A stretch of DNA of 64,000 nt from Calliphora vicina (Eukaryota > Arthropoda > Insecta > Diptera > Calliphoridae), in contig NC_088783.1 in assembly GCF_958450345.1 (NCBI RefSeq), forward strand, positions 15,937,701-16,001,700, in the 5' to 3' direction. A program made the position numbers and the translations under genes. Of this stretch, positions 1 to 12,140 are shown piece by piece. The notes beneath the pieces are model-generated. The model was not told the origin of the DNA, did not search any database, and worked only from the letters and a program-made list of their open reading frames with translations. Every line of letters starts with the position of its first letter. Within the stretch, counting starts at the first letter, position 1.

Positions 1-530
1 GTGGATAACATTGAAGTAAGTTTTTAGACTACCAAGACTTGGAGGTGTAGAACTTACGCTAGTTGGCAAAGCGAAGTATTGGAGTGTTTTTGGATTGCAC
101 ATTACACTGGATAAGGAATACACAGGAGAGATTGAATACACAGGAGAGATTGAATTAGATAAAAGCATTCACTTCGTTAGGACACCTCTAAACAAGATGC
201 CGAATTGGGATGTCTGGAAAAGTTCCGGCAGATTACACTGATGGCTTGAAAATGGTCTCTCAGATTTCCGGATGAATGTTGTGTCTTTCAGCTGGGAATA
301 CTGGCGATCTTGAAAGCTATAGAAATGTCACCTGGGGTAATAAAGTGAATTTTTATGTTGATAGTCAGGCAGCATTAACGGCTCTGAAGGATCACGAGGA
401 CCAATACAATCTGGTATGTATCTGTAATCGAGCCGTAGTCACACTACAAGGTGTTAGGGCACTCTGATATTGAGGGCAATAAGTTTGGGGACGAACGTTC
501 TTGAAGGTCCCCTCTATATCTGAGAATTTT
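1..530 (+). pseudogene. Non-LTR retrotransposon relic (RT tail plus RNase H)
   Basis: A decayed piece of a non-LTR retrotransposon that carries an RNase H domain (I/LOA/R1-like group; exact clade not determined). Around 50-110 the + strand gives a degenerate version of the 'K-A-K-Y-L-G-V-x-L-D' region that follows the reverse transcriptase core. Around 345-400 it reads FYVDSQAALTALKD, the typical RNase H strand with its catalytic Asp. After a one-base frameshift near 455 it reads VLGHSDIEGNKFGDE, matching the usual 'VPGHSDIEGNExAD' motif. No intact ORF remains. Left boundary is outside the window. Confidence 0.65.
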
Positions 531-837
531 TTATTCTCTCTATGGTTACTATATCCTGAAGGAATGCATATTCCTCTCTCAAGTCTCAAGTCTCTCAAGT
601 CTTTGCAAAATAGAGTTGTTCTTTCTCATTCTTATCTTATTTTACAATGGTGATGATGGATCTCTTTGTAATCTTCACCATCTGCCGCAGAATACCATCA
701 GGTCCTGGTGATTTGTATGGGGAAAAACTAACAAAAAACTAGAAATATGACCCACTATGACGCGTTTCACCGCTAGCCACATCTGTGCAGCATGAAATCA
801 TCAACGATTGTTTAAGTTTAATTTGAGTTAAATACAC
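531..837. other. No recognisable feature
   Basis: Short spacer between the RNase H relic and the mariner relic. I see no coding potential, inverted repeats or tandem repeats here. Confidence 0.5.
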
Positions 838-1617
838 GCCCAGGCAAGCCAAAAAAATTTGAAGACCATGAATTGGAGGCATTACTCAATGAAGATTGTT
901 GCCAAACTCAACAAGAGCTTGCAAAATCATTCGGAGCTACTCAAGCAGCAATAAAACATTTGCGAGTACCAGGATTCATCCAAAATCAGAATAATTGGTT
1001 ACCATGCGAGTTGAATCCGAGATACTTGAAAGACGATTTTCCATGTCCGCAATGATGCTTGAACGCTATAAATGAAAATCATTTTTACACCGAATCATTA
1101 CTTTCGATGAAAAATGGATCCATTACCGAAGCGTAAGAGATCATATGTGAAGCCCGGCCAATCAGCCGAATTGACACAAAAGCCAAATATAATTGGTGGG
1201 AGCAAAAGGGTCCTATCTATTATGAGCTGCTGAAATCTGGATAGGCAATCACATAGAACCTGGACCGAACGCAACTGATTCCTGATTCCATTTGCCGAAA
1301 AACGATCAGAATATGCGGCCAGACATGAAACCGTAATATTCCATCATGACAACGCTCGTTCACGTTATCCAATCCCTCTTAAAAACTATTTAGAATGAAG
1401 TGGTTGGGAAGTTTTGTCTTACCCGCTTTATAGTCCATACCGTGCCCCGTCCGACTACTATTTGTTTCGATCGTTGCAGAACGCTTTCTCTGTGATACGC
1501 TTCACTATGGAACAGAGTATCCAATATTGGCTGAATTCATTCTTGGCCTCAAAAGATGAACAGTTCTTTTGGCTCGGAATCCATATGATGCCAGAAAGGT
1601 ATTGTAACTTATAGTTG
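838..1617 (+). pseudogene. Mariner transposase pseudogene (copy A)
   Basis: A Tc1/mariner-superfamily transposase of the mariner group, broken by frameshifts, an internal deletion and in-frame stops. In order, different frames give the N-terminal helix-turn-helix region (ELEALLNEDCCQTQQELAKS, 878-940), a linker resembling 'GFIQKQGNWVPYEL' (970-1015), 'TFDEKWIHY' around the first catalytic Asp (about 1105), 'FHHDNARSR' carrying the second Asp (about 1345), and YRAPSDYYLFRSLQNAFS followed by ASKDEQFFW at the C-terminus (1436-1570). A functional mariner transposase is about 345 residues; this copy cannot encode one. Related copies lie at 5315-5430, 30370-30990 and 36330-38490. Confidence 0.85.
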
Positions 1618-2115
1618 TTTAAATTATAACTTGTCACACTATCCATAAATTTCTTGTATATGGTGGATGAGCTTTTAAATAATATTTGTCATGTTATTGT
1701 GGGTTTTTGTTAAAATATATTTAGTTTACTATTTTCATCATCTTCTTTTTATTATTGTAACTTTAGCATCCTCTTGTAACATTTATGGATTATATAACCT
1801 TTAGCCATGTTTTGTTATTGTTGTAGTTTTTTTTATTGTTTTATTTTTACTTGAATAGAATCTAAAGGAGTTGCGGCCATTTCATTGAATAATATTTATA
1901 CGTACTTACTTATATACAAACATATGTAATTTATATTGTATATAGGTATGTTAATATCATTATATAGTATTAATATTAAACAATCTAGTGTTTATAGTTA
2001 TTTAAATGTTATTATTTTACATTAACATCTCAAAGAAACCGTGTAACGAATTGAAACGGTTCCTAGTTTTATGATTTTCGAGATTTTAATATTTTTTTCA
2101 AAAGGCGAGATTCTA
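1618..2115. other. AT-rich non-coding DNA
   Basis: No coding potential or clear repeats; several short AT microsatellite-like stretches (for example near 1900-1990). Confidence 0.5.
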
Positions 2116-4060
2116 TTGGTCGATTCACAAGGTATCCATCTATATCATATTTCACGACTTGGTGGCTCGGCATAACCGACTCTTAGGCGTTCAGACATTA
2201 TTAGCTTGAAAGGCAATAACAACATTTTCAAACCATTCTGAAATATTAGAACAAAAGCGGATACCCGGCTTGTGCTATTACGCTAAAAAGTATGTACATA
2301 TGTGCCTTATTATTGTACATAAAAAACATTTTATGTTGTAGTATTTAACTTCTTTTCTACATCTATCTATATATGTATATAAAAATGGAATGGTCCATGT
2401 ATGTAATGTCATTACGTGAGAACGGCTGGAGCGATTTGGCTGGTTTTTTTTTTATTCGATTAAAGAAAAAAAATTCAAAAATTCCGGGAAAAACTCGGAA
2501 ATTTTTATTTTTGTGAGTCCAGTCAACTGTAATAAAAAAGCTCCCTAAAGTATGCAGTACAAATTTAGATATTTTATTTGCAAATAAATAAGAACAGTCT
2601 GGTGTGAGTTGGTTGGAGAAACTTGAAGAACAACATTAGTAAATGCTACCGGGCGAATGCTACCGGGGCGATCAACTAGTTTTAAATAAGTAGCATTTCT
2701 ACTACTGTTTAAAAAAGTACTACTCTCTATTTTAGAAAAAGTAGTACATATTTTTACTTCCTTTTTAAAAAAGTAATATTTTTACTTAATTTTTTAAAAA
2801 AGTAGTATTTCTACAACTTTTTTAAAAAAGTAATATTTCTACTCCTTTTTTAAAATCAGTAGTATTTCTACTCCTTTTTTTTAAAAGTAGTATTTCTACT
2901 CCTTTTTTTTTAAAAGTAGTATTTCTACTCCTTTTTGAAAAAAGTAGTATTTCTACTACTTTTTAAAAAAAGTAGTATTTTTAGTAATATTTCTACATTT
3001 TTTTTAAAAGTAGTATTTCTACTCCTTTTTTCTAAAAAAGTAGTATTTGTACTTCATTTTAAAAAAAGTATTATTTTTAGTAATATTTTTACTCCTTTTT
3101 TTAAAAATAGTAGTATTTTTACTCCTTTTTTTAAGAAAGTAGTATTTATACTCCTTTTTTCTAAAAAAATGTCTACTCCTTTTTTAAAAAAGTAGTATTT
3201 CTACGTCTTTTTTTAAAAAAGTAGTATTTCTACTCCTTTTTCAAAAAAAGTAGAATTTCTAATCCTTTTTTTAAAAAAATAATATTTCTACTACTTTTTC
3301 AAAATAGTAGTATTTCTACTAATTTTTTTAAAAAAAGTAGTATTTCTACTCCTTTTTTTTTAAAAAAAAGTAGTATTTCTACGCCTTTTTTAAAAAAAGT
3401 TGTATTTCTACTCCTTTTTTAAAAAAGTAGTATTTCTACTCCTTTTTTAAAAAAATTGTATTTCTACTCTTTTTTCAAAAAAGTATTTTTCTACTACTTT
3501 TTAAAAGAGAAGAATTTTTACTTCTTTTAGATAGTATTTCTACTCCTTTTTTAAAAGAAGTAGTATTTCTACTATACTACTACTTTTTTTAAAATTGTAC
3601 TATTTTTTAAAAAAGTATTTCTACTACTTTTTTGCACACTTTTTTTTTTGGAAAAATTCATATTATGTTGGATTTTTGCTGCTAGCTTTATTAGTTGCGG
3701 AGATGTAGACATACCGATTTTACCTGTGTTTGTCCATTTGTATCCCCTTCAAATTCGAACTGCCAAAAAACCCATCTTAGTGGATCTACTACACATCAAT
3801 GGAGTTTTCTACATACAAAATTTTATGACATACACATTTTAAAATTTTAAAAATGGGGAATATTTAATTGTAGTGTCTTAGGTGTCAAAAACCATCTCCA
3901 TAAAATTTTCTTTCAATGAAACCGGTTTGGAGCTAATCGGTTGGATGGTTTCAGAGTTTATAACGGAAATAGGTAGAATCATTTCTTGTGTTTTATATAC
4001 ATATATAGATAGATAGATTATGGCAATATGGCAAGACAGGAGACCTTGTGAATCGACCGA
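2116..4060. mobile_element. TTGGTC-type MITE split by a ~1.75-kb insertion
   Basis: The left part (2116-2270) and right part (about 4018-4060) match the two ends of the intact element at 32658-32913: TTGGTCGATTCACAAGG at the left, a middle with CATAACCGACTCTTAGGCGTT, and ACCTTGTGAATCGACC at the right. Everything between (about 2271-4017) is foreign. It starts with AGCGGATACCCGGCTTGTG (also found at 56868), contains the hairpin satellite at 2690-3640, and ends in a GATA-type tail (tagatagatagat). Such a tail would fit a non-LTR-type insertion, but no enzyme gene is visible. Confidence 0.6.
2690..3640. repeat. Hairpin satellite, AGTAG-TATTT-CTACT units
   Basis: About 28 imperfect units of 28-36 bases. 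Each has a short hairpin (AGTAG loop CTACT) joined to a palindromic T-tract/A-tract (TTTTTTAAAAAA), so both the unit and the junction between units are self-complementary. Open reading frames here are by-products of the repeat. Lies inside the insertion that splits the MITE at 2116-4060. Confidence 0.9.
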
Positions 4061-4859
4061 CTTTTCGGACTAGTAATGTATAAGTTCCATATATTTTAAC
4101 AATTTCTTTTTTTATCTACAGAAACAGAAAATATTTTCGGACGATTTAAAAATTATCATTACATTACTCTTTGTCATTCATTCATTACTTGACATTTCTA
4201 TAACAGGGATAATATTTTATAAAGTATAATAATATTAATTAATTAGTAATTTCTTGTTAACCTGTTGCACCTTGTTTTGCCTTGTGCTTTTTTAACGTTA
4301 ATATTATAAATTTCAAATACTTTTATATTCTTCAATAATTATTTATATTCTTACTTAAATAGTAATAATAAACATTTTAATAGGATTAGAAAAATGTAAA
4401 ACACATGAAACTAATAGGCTTATTAGTGTACTTGTAATATTAAATTTCATTAAACACAATTAATTTGCTAGCATTTTTCTTTGAAATAATCTTATTAGAA
4501 ACATTAATCTTTCATATTCAATTTTCAAGAGTCTGCAATTATTGAACATCTGTACAGTATGTAAATAAGTATTAGTTAATATATTAATTTAATAGTAAAG
4601 AGGAAGTTATAATAGGTTGTTCGTGGCTTTTGTAATAAATAATTATTGAAATTTTATTAATTTCGCACTCACAGAATCTTCTAAATGTTCCACAACTTTT
4701 TTCGCAATTTAATGCAACACCTTTTGACATTCGCAGTAGCCCCCTTCTTCTAACATATGTATCGGAAATATACCAACATATCTCAGTGTTCAATTTAGTT
4801 ATAGGACTTGAAAATTATCTTCCAGTTAATTTTCATATTAAACAAGTTGCTGTGCAGAT
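4061..4859. other. AT-rich non-coding DNA
   Basis: No coding region or repeat family recognised. Confidence 0.45.
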
Positions 4860-5307
4860 TCTTGTATCCCTACCATCAATAAGCGACAATAAAATATGTT
4901 TCTGATATATGGACTATATGGCGACCGATCCTTACAAAAGTTGGTAGAAAGATTTAGGTTCATATAAAACTAATTTATGTTCAATTTCATCTCAATATTA
5001 ATTATTAATAATAAGACAATTATGAATGTTCAAGTCATTATCTGAGGGGGACCTTATATGGGGACTAGGGACAAATGTTGACCGATTTTCGCCATACTTT
5101 ACAGTATAATTTCAGAGTACTTAGAACTAATTTATGTAATTATGTGAAATCATGGACCGATATTGCTCATTTTCAATACCAAATAAATCATGGCAACAGA
5201 AAACTGCCATGATTTGTTTGGCCCCTCCTTTCGTTTGGGCCCTATCCTGACAGACAGACGGACGGACATAGCTAGATCGTCTTAGAATATTATGAGGACC
5301 CAGGATA
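4860..5307 (+). repeat. Dispersed repeat family B, fragment
   Basis: Shares long blocks with 7063-7697 and 53786-55320, here in opposite orientation, for example 'GGACCGATCCTTACAAAAGT' (with variation), 'AGTCATTATCTGAGGGGGAC' and 'CCGATTTTCGCCATACTTTA'. It ends near GACAGACAGACGGACGGACA. The head motif is truncated on the left. Confidence 0.75.
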
Positions 5308-5314
5308 TACATAT

Positions 5315-5430
5315 ATATTTCCAATGATTTTGCTAGTTCTTGTTTAGTTTGGCAACAATCTTCATTGAGTAATGCCTCCAATTCTTGGTCTTCAAACTTC
5401 TATGGCTGGCCTAGGCGATCATTGTCTTCG
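5315..5430 (-). pseudogene. Mariner transposase fragment (copy B)
   Basis: About 110 bases. On the minus strand the N-terminal mariner motif (LEALLNEDCCQTKQELAKSL) follows a degenerate 'TEDNDRLGQP' stretch. It is sandwiched between two dispersed-repeat fragments and has neither the rest of the transposase nor its inverted repeats. Confidence 0.75.
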
Positions 5431-5489
5431 GTGTCAAAATCACCACTTCCGAACCGTACAAACCTCAGGCACGCTGACCGTCTGAACGT

Positions 5490-6180
5490 TGAAATCAACT
5501 TTCCCTAGCCACCAAATAACTTACATACATGATTCATATAGCAATATATCCCCTATGGAACCGGTTCGGTTGCTATTTAAAATCGAGAAAACCTGAGATA
5601 TAAGGAAAAAACCAGGACAAACTCGAATTTTGATCTATATCTGGATTACTAAGTTATTAATATAGACAATATGGATATCTAATGATAGATATTTCAAAGA
5701 CCTTTGCAACGGCGTATATAAGGCCATAGTATGTAAGTGAGACATACAATGGGTCAAAATCGGGAAAAAAAATATTCTTTTTTCTCAAAAAACTTTTTTC
5801 TCCAAAAAATTTTTAAAATTTCTTTTTTAGTTAAAAACAAGTAAGAGAGCTATATTCGGCTTTGCCGAATCTAATATACCCTTCACCAAATTATAAATAA
5901 ATATTTTTATTTAAACAAAATCAAAAAAATTTTTTTAATGTTTTAAAATTTTTTTAAAAAAATTTTTTTTTCCAAATTGTTTTTTAATTTTTTTTAAAAA
6001 AAGTTTTTTTTTTGTATGAATCGTGTATATAAGTTATTTGGGGGCTTCGGAAAGTTGATTTCAACACACAGACGGACAGACGGACATGGCTATATCCATT
6101 CCGTTATCTATAACGATCTAGAATATATATACTTTATGGGGTCGCAAATGAAAAATGTGGAAATTACAAACGGAATGATA
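5490..6180. repeat. Dispersed repeat family A, two head-to-head fragments
   Basis: 5490-5835 is an inverted (minus-orientation) fragment. 5836-6180 is a plus-orientation copy that begins with AACAAGTAAGAGAGCTATAT and the hairpin TTCGGCTTTGCCGAA, then 'TATACCCTTCACCAAATTAT'. It has lost most of the middle but keeps the 'GACGGACATGGCTATATC' and 'ATATATACTTTATGGGGTCG' blocks near its tail. Confidence 0.8.
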
Positions 6181-7062
6181 TTTAAATGATAATTTAACAA
6201 AATAAATTTTTTTAAATGTTGACTAAAAATATTTATTTTTGAAAATAGAAATTTCTAATTTAATGTGAATAGCTAAATGTCTTGCTAAAAATAAATTTTT
6301 CCATTTCGTTACACTGTGTATATATTTTGTTTGTTCATGCTTATTTTGCACTTTTTTCTGTAGCTGTTTTGTGTAAATTTTTTGTCATACAAAATTTACT
6401 AGTAAAACAAATTTTAATAGTGTTTAGTTATTTTTTTGTTGCTATTTTAATATATTTTGCAAAGAATTACGGAGCTAGTAACCTTCAAAAACGTGCCTAG
6501 GTGAGGCACATTTATTCCCAATTTTTTTTTTCTGCTGCTGCCTGTCATAGATGCCACCACATACTTGCCAGCACAACAAAGCGAACAGAACAGATACATA
6601 AATTCATACGTCCTCAAAAATAAATTTATGGTCGTGCATCTTCAATTTAGACAGACAGACATACGTTAAAGCGGTTACTTGTAGTCAGTCTCAGACTCAT
6701 ACTTAAACATTTTTGGTACTTATACGGTCTAGAGTCTTAAATACTTGTTCGTTATTTAGAAAATGATTTAAAACATTTTTTAATTTTTCAAAGTTTTTTT
6801 TTTATTTTTTATTTTGTGGTTTTTATTTAAACATGGGCTGAGTGATCATCATTATCAGCAGCAGCGGCATTAGAACCTCATCTTCATTGCCTTAAAATTA
6901 ATACTTGTACTTTATAGAAAATTAATTTAAACATAAAAAAACACTTCAGCTTTGGGTTTCTTAAATATACCTATTATGTATATTCTGCTTTTCATTCATA
7001 GCGTTTAATTTTTTTATTAATAAATAAATACCCGTTCTTACTAACTTGTCTTAGAAGTCATC
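6181..7062. other. AT-rich non-coding DNA
   Basis: Nothing recognisable; the small ORFs have no family features. Confidence 0.45.
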
Positions 7063-7697
7063 TTTTTCTATACCCACCTAAAAATATGGGCGGTATATTG
7101 ATTTTGTCATTCCGTTTGTAGCTGATTAAAATATTTGTCACATACCCCCATATTCCTTGACGATCTGCCATGTCCCTCCGTGTGTCTGTCTGTTGAAAAC
7201 ACGATAGGGCACAAACGAAAGGAGCTAGCCGAAGATTTCCACAAAAACTAGCTGTTAATAAGGCTTGAAAATAGGTCCATGGTTTCACCTAGCCCCCATA
7301 CAAATGTCCCCCCCCCCGGAATTCTGTTTGATCAGTCATAAATATGTTGAATATGCGGCAATCCTGATAAAATTTTTCACAAATTAGTTCTGAAATTTTA
7401 CTGTAAAATATGGCGAAAATCGGCAACATTTTCCCCTAGTCCCCTTACAAGGTCCCCCTTACAAGGTCCCCCTCAGATAATGACTTGAACATTCAAAATT
7501 GCCTTATAATTAATATCGTGATGAAATTGGACATAAACAAGTTTTATATGAACCTAAATCTTTCAACCAACTTTTATGAGGATCGGTCCATAATTGACCC
7601 TACCCCCCATATAATCCCTATATCACAAAAGTATTTTATTATCACTTATTGATGCTGGGTATACAAAATTCGTTTTATACGAATATAACACTCTTAT
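7063..7697 (-). repeat. Dispersed repeat family B, near-complete copy
   Basis: The head is at the right end; read on the minus strand it carries 'TAAGAGTGTTATATTCG' and then a decayed hairpin and GTATACCC. The tail is at 7063-7110 ('GGGCGGTATATTGATTTTGT'). The middle contains repeated phrases such as 'GATCGGTCCATAATTGACC'. Shortly outside the right end is unique DNA. Confidence 0.75.
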
Positions 7698-8591
7698 TTG
7701 TTCTTTTTCTTAACATCTAAACAAAAAATTGTATTGTATTTTTATTTATTTACTCTTAGTATTTAAAATTAATGACAGAAATGCCATTACACTATCGCCA
7801 ATAAATATAATTTTAAAACTTTTTTTTGTTGATGTTTATTGCTGGCCTGAGTTGCTTCTCTGTCATTTTTATCTCTCCTCTGCTTGCTACTCATAGATTT
7901 CAGCTTGTTTTTTTAATATTTAGATTTATATTTTACTAAGAAAAAATATATTTACAAATATTTTTTGTTTAATGTTACCATAATTCAATCACAGTAACAA
8001 CTTCGTATGGCTATTATTAGCCATATTGATTTAGGGGGAAAACCAGTAGGAAATTTTGACATTTTATTGTTTACTTTATATTTTACATAAATTTAATAGG
8101 CTTAAAAGTAAAAGGTGTTCTTTGAAGCCCGATAGAACTTGAAATTGTTAAAAAACAACAAAGAAAATTGTAATAAAAAAAGTTTTATTCGAAATATGAT
8201 TTCGTGCATATGGCCACCGGGGCTGTTCTTTCGAGCACTGCTCGAATAATACGAACAATTTTGCACTCCAAGGCGTCAAGGTGTCAAAACGCACTACCTT
8301 GGAGAAAAATTTTGTTTTCAATAAATCGATGGTTCCGGTCGCCGTATGGAATGAGGTTTACTACAGTAGCGTTATCCGGTTGAAACCCCATCTCGTCCGG
8401 ATCAATGTCATCCTTGTTTTCAAACAAAAAAATCATTGATCATGGTGCTTTAACGATCTCAATTAATCGTAACGATTATGTTATTAGCGTATAAACATTC
8501 CCCAATAAGTTTCTTGTGTGGAAAACCATTTGCAGTTGTGACTAAAGAAGAGAATCATTTGTGACATCAGACATGATAAACACTTAAATAT
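7698..8591. other. Non-coding DNA, possible transposase debris at 8175-8440
   Basis: Mostly AT-rich. 8175-8440 is less AT-rich; on the minus strand it gives 'MGFQPDNATVV', faintly like the 'FQQDNA' motif of Tc1/mariner transposases, but the rest does not align by eye, so I do not call it. Confidence 0.3.
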
Positions 8592-8853
8592 ATATCGTCA
8601 CCTAAAATGCAAAATAACGTAACATCATTTCAAAATTGTTTAAAGTAATGGACACAAAACCATTGCAATATTAAAAGTATCTATGAAATAAACTTGATTT
8701 CTTCCATTTGATCACTAAACAGAATGACAAACACATTTCCAAACTAAAATTTTGCGTCTTTTTATTATTTTTTAACTTATTATTCATTATCTACCAAACA
8801 TTTGATTTTGTTATTTTTGTTGTTACGTTATTTTGCATTTTAGGTGACGATAT
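8592..8853. mobile_element. MITE with 33-bp perfect terminal inverted repeats
   Basis: Left end 8592-8624 begins ATATCGTCACCTAAAATGC. Right end 8821-8853 is its reverse complement, ending GCATTTTAGGTGACGATAT. Total 262 bases, no transposase. A third, single copy of the right end occurs at 13793-13827 with one mismatch. Confidence 0.8.
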
Positions 8854-9141
8854 GTATTATGGAGTGTCTAAAAAAACGGCATTTACCTTTTTTAAAACAG
8901 CACCGAGTACCTTCATATTTCTAGCCCGATTTAGCATCACGCTACTATGGGAAAAAGTCCCTTGAGTGGTATTCAAACAATAACGTCAATTTTGTACCAC
9001 GGTAGGCAAATCTACCGAACTGTCCAGAAGTTCGGCCTGTGGAAAGGTATTGGCTTCTTGTAAAAAAATAATTTAAGAACATTGGAAAGGTATCCCAGGA
9101 CATGTCCAATTTTATGCGTAAGTGGAAGAATGAATTGGTAC

Positions 9142-9246
9142 ATTCACCCTAATCGTGGTTGGCTAGGTTTTACTAGATTAAAGAAACAGTTTGCATTTTA
9201 TCTTTAATCTAGTACGAAACTGTCGTAGGCAAAATAAGGGTGAATA
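9142..9246. mobile_element. Small foldback element
   Basis: An imperfect ~105-base palindrome. Its arms start ATTCACCCT and end ACTAGATTAAAGA around a 16-base loop; the inner arm (TACTAGATTAAAGA / TCTTTAATCTAGTA) is perfect. Confidence 0.65.
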
Positions 9247-10842
9247 TTTTAATAAATTTACGTATTTTTGAAAATTTTTATATTGAACATAATACAAGTA
9301 TGTATAAGTTTTTTCTGACTCACTCTTTATGTGCAATAATATTTTGATTTATAAATGGCTTCTCAAACTTGTTAGTCTAAAACAGTCAGTGGCTTTCCCT
9401 AAATATTTAACTCAAATATTTCCAATCTTAATCATTTCTCCTTAATAATGCGACAAAATTTCCTATCGACTTTAATAAGCTCAGACGGATCTTAAGTTTT
9501 TCAAATGTTATTTTGCTGTTAAAAAGAATCCATTCAAAATTATTTTATTTTAATATTGATTATAAGAGATCTAAAGCTACTTTGGTAGTTGGCAACTTTT
9601 TTTTTGTGTAGTTGCATTAAATATACTATAATTATTAAATAACAACAAAAAACAAAAAAACCAGCAACGTCTTCCACAACAACAGCAAGAAACCAAACAA
9701 CCAACCCAACCAGTCGTCCACCAGTTATGAACAAACAAACCGACACACAGCCCCTCAGACATTCATACTTCTAAACAACAAAAAAAAGAGACGAGACGGA
9801 CATTAACAGAATCGTGTACACTTTAACATTTAAAATGTTAAAACATTTTTATATGTCAAACATGTTGGTGACATTATTGGTATGTAACCTTCAGGAGCGT
9901 GCTAATGATGACTACGACGACGATGCCGATCTTTAATATTGATGAGATGTGCTGTTCTTTTTAATATGGAAACATTAATTTTTTCTAAATCTAAATTTAA
10001 GAGAAATAACAAAAAAAATTTCAAACATGTCTTCTTCATCATATGTAGATTTTAATCGCCAACAAAAAAAACGAATAATAAAGGCAAGTGAGAACCAACC
10101 ATGTAGAGGGAGCGACATGTTAATATTAAATCACAACAAAACAGGCATGAGGCTAAAATTAATGGATGGATAGATGAATGAATGAGTGACAGACTGGTGT
10201 AAGATGTATGATTAGGTGGAGTCAATGAGAGATCTAAAATGTCAGTCAGTTAGCCAGCCAGCTAGTCATTTAGTTAGTTACTTAGTAAGTATGTAGTAGT
10301 AGTATCATTCCAATGCAAAACATGCTGATTGACCTGACCCACTTACATGCATTATAACGCTGTAAAGCTTCTGTTGCGGTTGCTAGTGTAATTTCCAATA
10401 AATATTGCTGTTAATTTGTTTACTTTTTGTTTGAAATTAATTATTTATCTAATTACATGTGCACACACAATAGTTCAATAGCAACCAACCACACAGACAA
10501 ATAGCAACAAATTAATGACAGTCATTTGATTAATTTTTATTTTTATTAATTATTTATCATACCTACTTGTATGAAATAATAAATTTGAAAAAATTATAAA
10601 TAAATTTATAACTGTCAAAACAGCTTTTCGACAAGTACATGTGATGCGTTATTTTTTTGGGCACACGAGGGACACATAATTAAATACATTAAATTAAATT
10701 TTGGCCGACAGATCAATTGAAGTTTTTAAAAATGAACGTTCGTTCTATGGTCTTTGTAAAGGTGAAGTAAATGACAGTTATATGTTTTAGAATTGCAGCC
10801 AATTTTTTGTAAGATCTTAAACACATCTAACAAATACATATA
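9247..10842. other. Unique non-coding DNA
   Basis: About 1.6 kb with low repeat content, including CAA-rich and GATG/GAATGA-rich stretches. No exon with splice sites and sustained coding potential was found on either strand. Confidence 0.45.
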
Positions 10843-11424
10843 AAACAAGTAAGAGAGCTATAATCTTATATACCCTTCACCAAATTATACTTTGCAATAA
10901 AAATTTTAAATATTTTTAGTTGAACAAAATTTATTTTTTTGCAGTTTTTTTCATTTTTTGGAAAAAAAATTTTCGAATTGTTTTTTTAAATTTTAAAATT
11001 CTTTTTTAATTTTTAAATTATTATTTTTTAAATTTTAAAAAAAATGTTTTTTTTTGGTGAAAAAAAATTCCGGTTAAAAAATATTTTTTCCGATTTTGAC
11101 CCATTGTAGGTCCAACTTACTATGGTCTTATATACGTTGTTGCAAAGGTCTTTGAAATATCTATCATTAGATATCCATAGTGTCTATAATAATGACTTAG
11201 TAATCCAGATATAGGTCAAAAATCGGGGTTGTCCTGGTTTTTTCCTCATATCTCAGCCATTTGTGGACCGATTTGCTGATTTTAAATCGAAAGCATGTCT
11301 GGCAGAATTATTGAAGATTTGAATCCCGAAGATATCAGGGGTCTTCAGAAAATTGATTTCAACAGACAGACAGACAGACGGACATGGCTTAATAGACTCC
11401 GCTATCTATAAGGATCCAGAATAT
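10843..11424 (+). repeat. Dispersed repeat family A, 3'-truncated copy
   Basis: Head AACAAGTAAGAGAGCTATAA without the GGC/GCC hairpin (deleted), then TATACCCTTCACCAAATTAT, an A/T-tract middle, 'CGATTTTGACCCATTGTAGG' and 'GACAGACAGACGGACATGG'. The copy stops at 'GGATCCAGAATAT', where the putative LTR begins. Confidence 0.8.
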
Positions 11425-11746
11425 TGTTACGTTTTAACCTTTTCAAAACGCTGGTTTATTTCCTTTAAATAACCGGATACTTTTGATTGCAAATAAAAGC
11501 CGTTTAGTAGTTTGAAAATTTGAACAACTCTTTATTTATTTAAAATGTACAACAACCACAGAATTAAATAGTCACTCAATGTTTTTTTATACACGTTTAT
11601 AAATTCTCAGAAATACAGACACTTTATAATGTACACGAATTCACTTGAAAAATGCAGCACACTTTGAGGCACTTAGTTGATGTTTATTCGAATAGCGTCT
11701 CTGATAAACTCACTCACGACTGCAACCTCTGCCACTATTTATAACA
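11425..11746 (-). mobile_element. Possible solo LTR
   Basis: On the minus strand it starts TGTTATAAATAGTGGCAGAG (a TATA-like box at the very start) and contains GAATAAACATC and AATAAATAAAG polyadenylation-like signals. It ends ACGTAACA, that is, a TG...CA unit of 322 bases as in Ty3/gypsy-type LTRs. It lies exactly between two dispersed-repeat fragments. No target duplication is visible, so the boundaries and identity are uncertain. Confidence 0.4.
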
Positions 11747-11751
11747 CTGCA

Positions 11752-12140
11752 TTACCATCCTTCACCTTCGTGAGAAGGGTATATGTAAGTTTGTCAATAT
11801 CTCCGAAATTCTTCCGGAAAAAATCAGGACAACCTCTATTTTTTACCTATATCTAGATTACTATGTCATTTGATAGATATTTCAAAGACCTTTGCAACGA
11901 CGTATATAAGACCATAGTACGTTGGACCTACAATTGGTCAAAATCGGAAAAAATATTTTTTAACCCGATTTTTTCCCCTAAATATTAAAAAAATTTAAAT
12001 TTTTTTTTAAATTAAAAAAAAAAATCGAAATTTTTTTTTTTACTAAAAAAAAACAACTTGGGAAAAAAATAAAAAAATACATTTTGTTTACCTAAAAATA
12101 TTTAAAATTTTTATTTTGAAGTATAATTATTATTTTTATG
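11752..12140 (-). repeat. Dispersed repeat family A, fragment
   Basis: Minus orientation: tail CCTTCGTGAGAAGGGTATAT at the left, then 'TGGTCAAAATCGGAAAAAAT' and the A/T-tract block at the right. The head is missing. Confidence 0.75.

Noticed and set aside
2935..3195. 86-codon Phe/Lys/Val-rich ORF
   Set aside because: It is a translation of the hairpin satellite.
8175..8440. Possible transposase exon (MGFQPDNATVV on the minus strand)
   Set aside because: One weak motif without a supporting context; not enough to name a family.
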